Notes under the pieces: model-generated
What the model saw: the letters and a program-made list of their open reading frames with translations, nothing else
Told to the model about the DNA's origin: nothing
The model's database searches: none
Translations under genes and position numbers: made by a program
Assembly (NCBI GenBank): GCA_026874595.1
Contig: CM049308.1
Coordinates: 17,606,001-17,670,000, forward strand
Direction: 5' to 3'
DNA length: 64,000 nucleotides
DNA from: Sipunculus nudus
Lineage: Eukaryota > Annelida > Sipuncula > Golfingiida > Sipunculidae
Shown: positions 1 to 12,600 of the stretch, piece by piece
Position numbering within the stretch: position 1 is the first letter of the stretch
Layout of the letters: each line of letters opens with the position of its first letter

Positions 1-142
1 GGAGACAGGGAGATGGGGCACTCCTGTATCCATCCACATGATGAGTTGTCTCCTCCAGCTGCTCCCTGAGCATCATCATCACCCTCAGCTTCCTCCTCAT
101 CCTCCTTCCACTCCCATGCAGCATCATCCCAACCACCAAGAT
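1..142 (-). CDS. Probable internal exon, acidic Trp-rich protein, unidentified
   Basis: On the minus strand a pyrimidine-rich tract ending in CAG (143-145) is followed by a frame open to the window edge. The predicted peptide begins with a Gly-Gly-Trp-Asp-Asp-Ala-Ala-Trp-Glu-Trp stretch, continues with an Asp/Glu-rich run and ends with a Cys-Gly-Trp segment. I do not recognise the family. The Trp/Asp composition, acceptor and open frame favour a real exon, but it is short and low in complexity, so it could be chance. The gene would lie mostly left of the window and be divergent from FH. Confidence 0.4.
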   Translation of the reverse strand, partial: MLVVGMMLHGSGRRMRRKLRVMMMLREQLEETTHHVDGYRSAPSPCL

Positions 143-361
143 CTGAAACAGTTGAGATTTCACTATTCCATATACCTTATAGTCTCAAGTATATTCTTAA
201 ATACCAATATTCTCAAAAAGCTGCAGCTTCAGTTAGAAAACTTGTGCTTTAGAATCTTCCAAATCTTGCTGAATTCACATTCTGTTAAATGGGTGATTCT
301 CTTTTAATTCATCAGCATGGTATGGCTATATATATGATTGATGAAAGGGAGCTGACTCACT

Positions 362-552
362 GGAGAGAGGAAAGGTCAGAGGTCACCAAAAAATGAGGCC
401 ACAGCAGTTCACATGTGACCCGATCATAATTCTAAATTTTAAAAAATTCTGCCCAGATTATACAGAGGAGTTTTCTGGAAACCTATATGGCCGCTGCGGT
501 GGTGGGCAACTGAAAACATGGTATCCGCAAAACTCTGTTTTGGCGGATACAA
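362..552 (-). mobile_element. Helentron-like (HINE) fragment, 5' end only
   Basis: This carries the 5'-terminal module shared with the longer copies: a GTCAGAGGTCA block, a CACATGTGACCCGA block, and the 5' terminus reading TTGTATCCGCCAAAACAGAG on the minus strand. The tandem core and the 3' hairpin end are missing. Only the right boundary (552) is sharp. Confidence 0.6.
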
Positions 553-3390
553 TAAGTAACATCAGGGGCCATAATAATGCCTTTCCACCTGTCTGAGACT
601 GGCAAACGTGCCCACGGAAAGGCATTTTTACTTTTTTACCAATTTGTTGGAAAGGGGAACACCTAGATGTTTTCATTAGTAGCTGATTAGTAGTAACAAA
701 CATGACACAAAACCTAAATATTTTCACACATTACAGTAACCTGGACACTTGGAACTCATTTTCTAACCAAGAATACTTGAAGATGAGGCCGGTGTAACTT
801 GGAAATTCCCAGCTGCACTGGTACAACTCTGAGCTCCAAATTGGCTAAACCAGTGGGGCCATTAAAGAACTTTTTGATATGATGGTAGAATGCACCTTTA
901 GTGGAAAGGTAATTTTTTCTGTGGAAAGGCAAACCTGTATTATTGCCTATTCCTTGGAAAGGTGAACTTTTTAAAGTATTACGATCCCTGAACATAAGAG
1001 TGGTAATTATGAAATTTTGAGGCATGAAAGATTTATGTAAATGGTTACTCTTTTAAACTACTGTGATGACAGAGACAGAAATCTAGAGGAGACTAAACTG
1101 ACAGTTATGTTTAAAACAAAGGATTGGGTAAGTTTATGTCATAATAAACTTAATGATATGCACACTGTAATTGGAAATATGGAAGGATGACAATATGAGT
1201 TGGTAGATCCACTCAACAACACAAAGCATTTTTTGGTGCAATGAATAGAACGGATCTCAAAATGGTGGAGAACAGTTCTCTAACCAACCAAACATGGAGT
1301 GCCGGAGAGGAAATGTTGATACATTTTGTTTAAAACTTACAGCACACTTGCACAGCACCGTGCCTTGAATAAAATATAGGCCTGTAATAAGATTGCTGGC
1401 AGAGTTTAAGAAAACTGTAACAATTAACACTGGCTCTGGGCAATCCTCGCTGGGCTGGTTTCCCATTTTGCTGGCAACAGGAACATGGCAAAGATTAAAC
1501 AGTCTTAATGTTGATGAAGCAGGAACATAGTGGAAGAGTAATACTACTATATTAAGACCTATTATTTAATAAGAGTATCCAAAATCTTGCAATACAAAGT
1601 GCCATCTACTGGCCATAGACCTATCCTTAACAACATATTTTTGACCCCTTCGTTGTACATATTATAAATATAATCCAATGGGGTGTGTACAGAATTGGGT
1701 CTACATTTATGAATATGAAATTATTTATAAACTGTCTCTTCTTACTTTCTCACTTTTACCTCCTATGTATTCCTGCAGATGTCCCTACACTAATTAGACC
1801 CATTCTAACATGAGCTACCAGTGAATATTACAAGTCACCAGAGTTGAGAGTCGAACCTACAGTCTCTAGATTAGGAGTACTACATGCTAATAACAGACTC
1901 GGAGTAAGGTGGGGCCATACCCCCTGCTCTTAACTGCATGTTATAATACGGATGTATCCATTCCATGGATACCCGCCGCATATGAAGCTTCAAGTAAACT
2001 GGAGAACGTAAATCCTGTACTGGGCCAAAATTCCTATAAAATCCAATATTGTGTTTGTAACAGGGAAGCTTATGTCTTCAGGGGCAAAAAATGTTAATGC
2101 ATTCGCCTGAAGTAGAAATTTTGTTGTAACCCCTGCTTTAATGCCTAAACAGTACTCACTTTAAAAGTTTACCTTCCCTGGACCTGAAAGTTGTTCCTAA
2201 AGTTGGGACAATCGCCAGTTGGCGTGTGTGATGCATCATTCTCCATACAGAAATTTATCATGAATGCTAAGGATAAACACAACATATCTTGACTCTGTGC
2301 TGGAGGTTGAAAACAGGTATGACGTTTTATGTTGGGGAACCCCAAGGAAATCCCCTCCAGACATGCACGTTTTTACCGCTTGAGATATAGACCTACCTGA
2401 TTCAACTGTTTAATGGACATGACAATTTTGAAGTGGTATGTGTGTGTTACAATATGATACAAATATGTTTGTATTCTTATATATGACACATTTTTAGCTG
2501 GGAGATTATTGTTTTATTGGCCAGTGGCATGTCTCCAGTTCTCAAACACCTCATACTAGGGCTCTCTCAGCGGAGGGAACCGAAGCGCAAGGAGAGAGAG
2601 CGAAAGCTATGGGCTACCCTGCTCTATGCTCCTCACGCAGCAATTATACCACTGCAGTGTATAACCACTGCATGAGAAGCATACCCCACCTAACCGGGGA
2701 ACCAATGTTCCCAGCACCCCCCCCCCCCCCCCACCCGTAACAAAAATTTAATGAACTCCAGCCCGGCTGGACTACAGGTTTGAGCAAATTCAAACATGGG
2801 AATTTCTCAGGAAAATATTATTAATTGGCCTTTGTAAATAAACAACAACATCCATTTTGACCAAGCAGGAATGTAAGCCCAATTTTGAAATAAAATACTT
2901 AATTTATCCATTTAAATTGTAAACAAGACTACAACTTGCATACTGTGTCCCATCAACAAGTGATTCACACCTTCTTCCTGGGCTGCCTCCTCCTCTTGGC
3001 TGACAGGGTACAAATATCTCTTAATCGCCTTGATGTCTTGAAATCTGATGAAATTTGTCAGTTCACACGACATATTTGAAATAAACTCAGGACTGGTCTT
3101 TTACGTTGTTGGATATACAGGTAATTCTGTCTATAATCTGTTTGACGTTTCCCCTAGGTCCCTGGTTCTGCCAGCTGTCAACATTGTTGAGGAAATTAGT
3201 TCTACATAAGGTCACCTGGTGGCGCTGTATGTACTATATAAAAGTTCGGCTGCCAATGAGAGAACATATTATCATATATAAGATCATATTTCATATCTCT
3301 CCATCATAAAAACTAAATTGAACAGTATGCCATCAAAACCGTATGTATATAGTATATAATTTTTTTACGAAACAAACGACTAAATACAAC
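553..3390. other. Non-coding stretch upstream of FH
   Basis: I see no convincing exon or transposon with defined ends. Minor structure: an 11-bp stem, AATGCCTTTCC paired with GGAAAGGCATT, at about 576-629; scattered GGAAAGG motifs to 995; a C homopolymer near 2717-2732. The region lies between the left-edge exon and FH and could hold regulatory sequence for either. Confidence 0.3.
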
Positions 3391-3519
3391 GTTAATGCTA
3401 TTACCGGTAAGGTCAAGGCCGCGGTTTGACAGCCACGCGATCGAAGCAGTCTGCTACAAGTTACAACTTCGCTGGCTTTCTTGTTCTCTGTGCTTCAGAG
3501 CTTTTCATTCAACATTTTT
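3390..3519 (+). promoter_or_regulatory. Likely FH promoter / 5' UTR, CpG-enriched
   Basis: Just upstream of the first FH ATG the sequence changes from AT-rich to CpG-richer (3400-3480 includes GGCCGCGG and CACGCGATCG). No TATA box is evident. A CpG-rich TATA-less start suits a housekeeping enzyme gene. The transcription start cannot be placed from sequence. Confidence 0.3.
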
Positions 3520-3606
3520 ATGTTTTCCCGCATTAAAGTTCTCCTAAGGGAAGATCTTCTCAAGGAATATCAACAGCTGACACGAAGTGGATATATCAGA
3601 ACAATG
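3520..3606 (+). CDS. FH: FH exon 1 (mitochondrial presequence)
   Basis: First in-frame ATG of a frame ending exactly at a GT (GTAAAA, 3607) in phase 0. It encodes 29 residues starting [11 protein letters not shown], basic and plausible as a targeting leader, though with more acidic residues than usual. The last codon is ATG, so exon 2 can also be read from a Met. Chosen on phase and position rather than conservation, because leaders diverge; another upstream exon remains possible. Confidence 0.6.
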
Positions 3607-6600
3607 GTAAAACTGGTACACAATGTATCCACTATTTGTAATAAAACTGATCTATCTATATTACTATTATTAGTATATATATCAAATCTTGACAAATGCA
3701 GAGATAATGTGTGTGTGCGTGTGTGTGTGTGGGGGGGGGGATATTGTGTTCATACCTTATTTTATGTCGAAGGGTTAGCCTGGGGATCTCCTATTTTCCC
3801 AAGAGAAAAGTACTAATTACAAAAGTTAAAAAATACTGTCCAAAGTTATATCTTACACTTACAGATACAGGTGAATATCACTCTACCTGAGTTGAGATAA
3901 GATAGTGTGATCTCTTGTAATCTCCTACTCTAGTTCCCAGAGATAAACTTTATTTACTTGCATAGACAAGTTTAACTTGAGCATGTTGACTTTTAAATAA
4001 GATGCTTTTCCCTGCATACAATGATGCATTTGATTTAGATTCAGAATATTATCCTTTTATTATTAATTTATGTATGTTTTAGAAAAAAATATTGAAATTT
4101 TGATTTGTATATATTCTTGTGTCATGTTACTGAGATGTGCAAATATATATCATTATAGAACATGAAATAACTTTTCAGTTATGCATAATGAAAATAAATC
4201 ATTATTTAATTCAATTTCAATAAAACTATACTTTTAAATTTCTACTTAATTAAAAAAAAATAAACCTACTTTATTGGAATAACTTTAATGATTTTTCAAA
4301 AACAATGCATTATTTCTGTTTGTTTCTTTTCTAATAGAAATTTCCTTGTACAAATTTTCACAGGCAAAGTTTCGAGTAGAGTCTGATAGTTTTGGAGAGT
4401 TGGAAGTTCCAGCAGATAAGTATTATGGAGCAGTGACAGCCAGGTCCATGCAGAATTTTGATATCGGAGGAGAAATGGAGCGCATGCCTGTAAGATACAC
4501 TTCTTGATACCATGAGAACATTTCCTGGAGATTTTAAAAGGCCATATAATTATCTACTTAATAGAATAATAAGACCTACTTAATTTCTTTGGGTTTACTG
4601 GCATCTAGCTGCCATGCTGGTGACCAGGCCCCTGAGCACAACAGGGGGCCTGGCTTGTAAGATAATGCACTGTCTACCTTGAGCAGGTGTCATAAACAAT
4701 ACACTTTTAACAAATGATATATGACCTTTTAAAATTAATAACACTTATCCAGTTTTTATTTTCTGTTGCTTCAAATTTTAGAATCAGTAATGTATCCACA
4801 TTTGTATATGATAAAAAAAATTAAATCAAGAGTCCATTAGAGAGATTTGTGGCCAATTTTGAATTAGAGGTAAAATGAATTCATGATTTTCTTCTAAAAA
4901 ACTGGAATAAAAGCTATAGCTTCTGATCAGGTGCTATCAAATATATTAAAGCTGAAATCCTTCTATGGTCATAATATGATATGAGCAGTTCTTATAGGTG
5001 AAATGTGCCATTTCCAAGGTAGGGAAAACTTTGTGGTAAAGATTTTACTTTAAGTTAAACACTTAAAAACTTAAAATTCTTTTCTTAATTTTGGTGTACA
5101 CTTTAATATAAATTAAACCTAAATATATTCTTGAGGGGAATACTCTCTTGATTCAGAAGTTGACATTTTATAAGATATTATTCCTTCTGTTCTTACCAAG
5201 TACCTTTTGTCTTAACTGTAACTTTTACAAATTAAACAATATTGACCTAATTTCTGACTTGTGCATAGAAAATATACTGAAGAACTGTAATGGTAAATAT
5301 GAACAAGTTAACAAGCAGTTTTGATAATGTAATGATACTTTTCCAATGGAAAACAGGGGTTTTTGTTCATTTTCTTGAAGAAATGAGGCTACATCTGTTT
5401 AGTTTCAGGTATGGTTTTGGTTTTAGCCCTTATCTTTCTGTATGCACAATTTCACATGTATCTGAAATTGTTTTTTTTTTTGCTTACAAATGCCCTGTTA
5501 ACAGATGGATAGAGGACCATCCCCATTGCAGTCAGCTGAGCTAAAAATACAATTCTGCTTCAATTTATAAATGATAGATAAATGTAATTGCAACTAAATA
5601 CCTCTGCCCAGGAGGTTTGTTGGCCAAAAACATACAATTTTCACTTTTCTGGGGGGGGGGGAGGGACATGGGAGACCCTTCAAAATTATTGTCTTATGGA
5701 TCTGGATAAATATGCATATGCAGTAGGATTGTTTAGCCATATGGACCCAGAGGTATGAGACCTACTAAGTATCATTCAACTTGATCCCAACTTTGTGCTC
5801 CAAAGCTGTTGCAAAGACATTGCTCTTAATTATAGTATATTTTGCTTTTCAGAAGCCAGTTATAAGAGCCTTTGGTGTTCTTAAAAGAGCAGCAGCAGAG
5901 GTCAACAAACAGTATGGCCTTGACCTTAAACTTGCAGATGCGATAATAGCAGCAGCAACAGAAGTGAGTTGATGTATAAGAGAGAGTTAGATGAGGTGCT
6001 ACGATTTTGTATGTAACACTCAAAGAATCTCAAGTTTACATAAATGTTCATGTGTTTGAATCAAATTGTACAATGTTATTCTGTTTGAATCAAATTGTAC
6101 AATGTTATTCTGAAACCAATGTACATTAATTAGAATTTTAAGATATAAACAGTGCTGTTAACATTTGTTAAATGGAATATATGGTACTCAAATTCAGTGT
6201 ATTGTGAGTAGTATCTGTAATAGTTATAAGGTAGTGGTAATCTATGTAGGTCACAATTCAGTGGTCAGTAGTTGGAAGTAAATTGCCTAGAATGGGTGTG
6301 GTTATTAATAGGCAATTAAGTTAATGGGAATGGGTGTAATTACCATAATGGTTATATAGTTTATTGGCCACGATTTATATAGTTGACATATGGATATCAT
6401 TATAATTGGCGGTCAATTCGCAAAATCGTACCTACCCCTGGCTTTACCATGTCGTCACCCACTAAGTTCAAAGTGACACACTGTCATGTTTGCATGGAGA
6501 ATGTTCCAAAAGGCAGGTACCATACTCACCAGGTCAAGAAGCATGGCCTTCCTGAACAGGGGTCCCCGACTACCGCTACACTGCTGTTGCTGACTGGCAG

Positions 6601-9600
6601 GGCCCTGAGATTTTACACGTTAAAAAAGGGTCCCATCTGTCAAAGGGGTCCAATGTGTGCCCCATGACCTGCTGGAATGGCTCCATGCAGAAGGCCACCT
6701 GTCCAGAAGGGACCTTACCCCTTGCCACTGTTGCAAACTGCTGCCCCATGAGCAACAAGACAACATGATAAGGGGAGCTCAGGCCCCCCGCAGCCACTGT
6801 AGAAAAGCACATAAAATTAATAATGACCAGAACCCTGAATCAAAGTGGCTCAGAGATGACAAAGAAAGCGAGGAGCCCCAGCCAGAGCGTCAGTGCAGCT
6901 ATCTGGTGGCAAGAAGGCAAAACAACTGACCAGGCCCGCTTTTAATGTCACACGTGCCAGCGTCACTCCCCGGACAAGGTGTCAGGCTGTGTCAATAATG
7001 AAGGGCAGGTCATGGTGGCACTGGAGCGTTTTGTCGAGTGCCACAAACACTCCATCTTCAGGGACCTTCCAGTCGCTGTCCATATACAAGGTGCTGGCCA
7101 ACATTGGTTGCATGTACCCAAGAGCAAATGGTATTAAGACGCGTTGGCCATGTTTGACTTTGAGTCGTCGTAGCCCCAGTCTGATGTCACCCAAGCAGAA
7201 CAAGGCACCAAATCACTTTGCTCTGCACCCACATGCCTATCTCTGTGGTTATCTTGTACTCCATCCTTCCCAGGCGCACAAAGTTTATCTGCGACAGCAA
7301 CCCCCATTGCCTTGTTGTGCACATGTTTGACTACCTGATGGAGCTGAAAGCTTAGAACACCAGACGCAAAAGTTTTACCAGATCAGAACTTGTTGGGCGA
7401 GTTGGAAACCAGTGGCTTGGAGCAAAATAAAGCTCTTCAAGCCAAACATGAATTCATACTTCAACAAAGTGGTGGGCAGCTTCACTAACTACCTCAATCA
7501 GCTTCCCATGATCGGCTTCAATTGGAGCTGCTACGACCTGAATGTGATCGAACTGTTCTTGGTTGACCAGTTGAACAAGTTGAAAGAGCGCTAAATCCCA
7601 ACCCCTGTGGAAGAGTGTGTGTTTGGTAACAGCGGTGAGCTCAATGCTGACAACAAAAGTCATAAAGGCAACAATGGCAGGGTCCGGGCCAGTGCCAAGC
7701 CAAGCTCGACATACTTGTAGTTGTTAAGCAACCAGAGGTCGGCCAGTCTGTACTAGTAGTGCCATTGGACACTAGCACACTTTTAAGGGTAGAAGATGCC
7801 TGTGTAAAGGCTGATGTCCCTGGCATAGTGGAGCTGGTCGTTGCCGCCCAAGATACCCTGTCAGATTGGTGTTTGGACAGGCTGTCAGAGAGCCGAACTG
7901 CCTCCGGGAGGGGGGGGGGGGGGTTCCAAGCTTCGTAAGCTAGTTGCGAGGGGTGAGCTGGATGCGCCTTGGACTGGGGCAGTACACACCTTCAACCAGC
8001 AAGTACAAACACGAGCAACAGCTTCCAGCAACAAGAAGTGAACAAGATGCACAGCCGCCAGCCCAAACCCACCCGCCTTTTATTATTTGTGGTGGATACC
8101 CCACAATGCAAAGTGTGCCTGCACCCGATCAGCTCATTCAAGATTGCAAGATGTGGTCAACTGAGCAGTGGCCAACCTCAATTTACGCACCAGTCAAACC
8201 AGACAGACAACAGGCAATTAGGAAGCAATTACTGAGCTCCAGTCAAGCCAGACAGTAGGCAACTAGGAAGCAGTGATGACTCATCATATTCTATAAATAG
8301 AAATATGACACATATTACTATAAATAGAAATGACTCATCAACCCAAACAACCAATCAGAATCGCCCATTGATGTCACACTTACCCATCATGCCCCACACA
8401 CACATCCAACAGTTCATTCAAGCCCCTGGTGCCGAATAGGTAGGACGTGTATTTCGCTATCTCTATCTCTAACACCGAACAACACATACACCTACAGTTT
8501 ATGTACAACACCATCAATTTACGTACAACTACCAACCAACTGCCAAGAGACAGCCCGGTGAGTGATCTGTAAGTGACCAACACACACAAAGCACCATGTG
8601 TACTAGTTATAACAAGGGACCTATGGGTCACGACGCTCAGCTGTTATATATGATAAAAAAATATTATTTAGAAATGAGGCACATGCTGGTTTTGTGTGGT
8701 AATAAATATAAGCTGTATTATGAGTTGTTGTTGTTTAGCTTATGTATGATTTTGATAGTACCTTTGGAGACAGGGAAGAGGATTGATTTCATTTGTTTTT
8801 TTAACAAATGGAGTACTATTGTCACACAGATTTTGAATTGGCCATATAACTTATAAGCAGAACATATAATATAAGAGTTTAACTATTTATTAAAAAAAAT
8901 TACAAATATTGTCCCAAATATAATTTTTATAAAAAATAATAAGAGAATCATATGATTTTTTTAAATGAAATATAACTGATATGATTATTAAAATAATATT
9001 AAAGAATATATTCATGAATGCATTCATGAATACATTTTGAAAGTATTTGCACGAGTATTCATATACTTTCATTTTTACCTGAATTCCTATTCTTTATTCA
9101 AGAAATTTTATAATGGAGTACATAATCATATTCGTATTTAAATACAATTACAAAGTATTCGCACCATGTCTGGTATTTATTCAGTTTCACCAACCAATGA
9201 TGTTGAGAATCCAGAATATACAAAATTCACACATTTAAATAATGATCATAAGTACCTGGTTTTATGGCTTTTATTTATATTAAAAAATAACTGTAAAAAA
9301 TTCATTTTGGACTAATTTCACATCAATGTACACACTAGACACAGTAGGAATCTAGATTAATATTATCAACTGCATCTTTGTCTATCATTAATTTCCTTCA
9401 TATGATCCCTAATGATTAGTAATGAATAATATGATTTACTTCTTTATCATTAAAATTGAACTGAAAAATGCCATAGGTGACTGCATGGTGTTATTTGGAA
9501 TATGTGACATTCTACCCATCAATACAAGATTCTTATATCATCAGTAACTGCAAGTTAATTTCCTGTTATTATAAACTAACAAATTCCTTATCTATTTTTC

Positions 9601-12600
9601 TTTAATTTGTTATTAAAAACCAATAAAAATTTATTAATTTATTGTTTATTGTTATGTTGTTGGTTAAAACTACTAGATGAGTTGGGTTGGACACCTGGAT
9701 CAACTGTGGCTGGCCATAAGCTGCCTGGATTCCTGTATGCCTCGCCTCAAGCGTGCATAATTTGATGAAAGGTCAACAAGGTCAACATACAGGTGACTCA
9801 AGAGGGGCTGGAGAGAGCCAAAGTCCGACAGGGTCTCATAAAAAAACATTAATAAAAGCTACAATTTTTGGCCAATTTCTTTCAGCTTTCTAAACTAAAA
9901 AGCTGAAATCCTAATGTGTGCATGATATGAAAATTATATCAACAGCACAGGACACAAACGTGCCATGGTCACAGTTGGGCAAAATTTAAGGTACTCATTT
10001 GATATTTATACTAATAACTTATAAAATTTGAAAAATTCAGAACTAATTTTGATTATTCAATTGAATCTTGATTAAATAATGTTACATCCCTGACAAAAAA
10101 ATCTCTAGCTTCAGCAATGCCCTTGTTAAGGGAGTAAATATATTTCTTGATTTTTTACAAAGTGCATTATGTTTGGGCCCATAACTTTAAACAATTACGC
10201 AATACTGACATCATTCTGGCATGTGCATAGAGAATGAAAAATATGTATATTATTTATGATTAAAGTCAGATCAGTGGTTTTGATATTAGGCAGTCTTGAA
10301 GTGTAACAATGGGTTTTTAATGGAAAAATGAAGTTTTTCATTAATATCTCAAAGGTATTAAGTCCTAGTGACCAAATTCTTGGCATGGTAGGGGATTTTG
10401 TAGACATCTAACTGTATGCCGAATTTAAGGAACTAAGAGCTGAAGCTGGGGAGCTGAGCTCTTGCAAACTGCATAACACTAGCTTGATGTAAACAATATA
10501 TTACATGGTGCTTGAAAACTTATTAAAATCTACAGTTTTTGATCAACTGGTTTCAAATTTTTGGTGTTAACAGTTGAAATGCTAACAAAAACATGCTGTG
10601 AAAATTAAATCCAGAGTACTTACAGGAAAAAAACGTGCCATGGTCAAAGTTGGGCAAAATTTAAGGTACCAATTTTTTATTTTTATTAATATTTTAGAAA
10701 ATTTAAAAGATTTTCATCTAATTTTGGGTATACAATTTAATTTTGATTAATTAAAGTTATATTACTGGAAAAAAGGTCGATAGCTTTAACATTTTTTGTG
10801 TTAAGTGATCAAATATCTTTCCTGATTTTTTACAAAATGCATTATGTTTGGGCCCATAACTTTTTTAAAATAAATAATACAGACATAATTTCTGGCATGT
10901 ACATAGGAACTATATAGAGGAATATTTATGGTAAATATGAGGAAAAACAGATGAGTGGTTTTGATATTAGGCAGTCCTGAAGTGTGAAAATAGGTTTTTA
11001 ATAAAAAATTGAGGTTTTTCTTAATTTCTCAAAGGAACGAAGTTGCAAAGACCCAGTTTTTGGCTTGGTAGGAGATCTTGGGGACATCTAACATTATGCC
11101 GAATTTTGGATTCTAAGGTCTTACGGTTTCAAAACGTGCCACATCTACGGACGGACGGACAGACGGACGGACGACGGACAATGGACCACGACTATAGCTC
11201 AGATGACTTATAGTCAGCTGAGCTAAAAAGTCAGTGGTCAAGTCCATGTAGGTCTTGAGTACCCAGTGGTCAACCACCCACCCAATACATATATAAGTTA
11301 ATTGACCACCAGTTATATTGATATCCATACTTTAACTATAGTTGGTGGCCATAATGGTAATTACACCCATTACAGTTAACCTAATTGCCTTTCAATAACT
11401 ACACCCATTATAGGCATTTAACATCCAACTACCAACCACAGACTCGTGACCTACATAGATTACCACTACCTTATAACTGTTACAGATACTACTATTGTGA
11501 TATGTATGTTGTGCAATTTTATATGCATTGTGTATGTTATCCATTTAATATCCTTCAATTTAATAATAAAAATCAGGAAAATATCTTCCTAGTTCTCTGG
11601 TAGAACATTTGCTTTACCTTTCTTTTTACTGTTCTTTGACTAAAATTTATGGATCAAGTGAACTGCAGTTTGCTGATTCAGGTGTCTCAGGGAAAGCTGG
11701 ATGATCATTTCCCATTGGTTGTTTGGCAAACGGGATCTGGCACGCAGAGCAATATGAATGTCAATGAAGTCATCGCTAACAGAGCTATTGAGATGCTTGG
11801 AGGAACTCTGGGCTCCAAGAAACCAGTACATCCCAATGACCACGTTAACAAAAGTCAGGTCAGTTGATACAATGTATACTTGATTATTATTCTTTGCTGT
11901 AAACACTGTCAGTACCTGTTCCAGAGAACCAGAGAACTGTGTATGGTTCCTGTGTACTTTAATTAAAAAATCAGTCAAAATATTTATTTATCAACAAGAA
12001 GAAGTAGAAAATATAGTTTTAATCTGACAGCTAGGCATTTTTCAGCTGCACAACTGTTATTATTAACATGTTAGGACACAACAGAGTTTTAGTGGTGTGA
12101 GAAACAGTTTATAAAATAGATTTTAAAATGTGTCCATATGAGTATAAGACAGCTGGCAGTGGTAAATTGTAAATTAACTTTGTTCAGTTAAAATTAGAGA
12201 AACATCAAGTTTGACAAAAGATGCTTGAATAGGGTATGTTTATTGCACGTGATAAAATTCACGAGCTGTTGGTTAACCTTCCAATAAAATCCATTACAAA
12301 AAATATGATTGTAATCATCATTGAAAATTATTAATAATTTCATAGATAGATTTGATTCATTATTTGAGGGACTGATATTTTCATTTCATTTTGTAAATAC
12401 TATATTTTAGCATAATGGACTTGTCACACTTTACAGAGCTCAAATGATACCTTTCCAACTGCTATGCACATCGCTGTTGCCATGGAGATTAAGCAGCGCT
12501 TAATGCCAGGGATGCAGAAATTGCATGATTCACTGAAAGAGAAAGCTGAAGAGTACAAAGAAATCATCAAGATTGGAAGAACTCACACACAGGTACAGTT

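Larger units (their letters stand above)
6201..11499. mobile_element. Polinton/Maverick relic with long TIRs and 6-bp TSD
   Basis: The element (6207-11493) has terminal inverted repeats of roughly 210 bp starting AGTAGTATCTG at the left, with the reverse complement ending at 11493. The hexamer ATTGTG flanks both ends (6201-6206, 11494-11499) as a target duplication. A 5' AG start, long TIRs and 6-bp duplication are hallmarks of Polintons. Inside, remnants of a protein-primed DNA polymerase are visible. At 5.3 kb it is far shorter than the 15-20 kb of intact Polintons; integrase, capsid and packaging genes are not seen. It sits in FH intron 3, which would be about 430 bp without it, and itself contains a later tandem-unit repeat (9840-11229). 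Confidence 0.75.

Noticed and set aside
8890-9072. Asn/Ile/Phe-rich minus-strand frame
   Set aside because: AT-rich low-complexity translation with no supporting context.
10195-10407. Recurrent minus-strand frame MS(T/P)KSPT... in family B units (also 24101, 24788, 46807)
   Set aside because: Present because units are homologous; variants carry different starts and stops, with no domain and no sign of coding constraint by eye.
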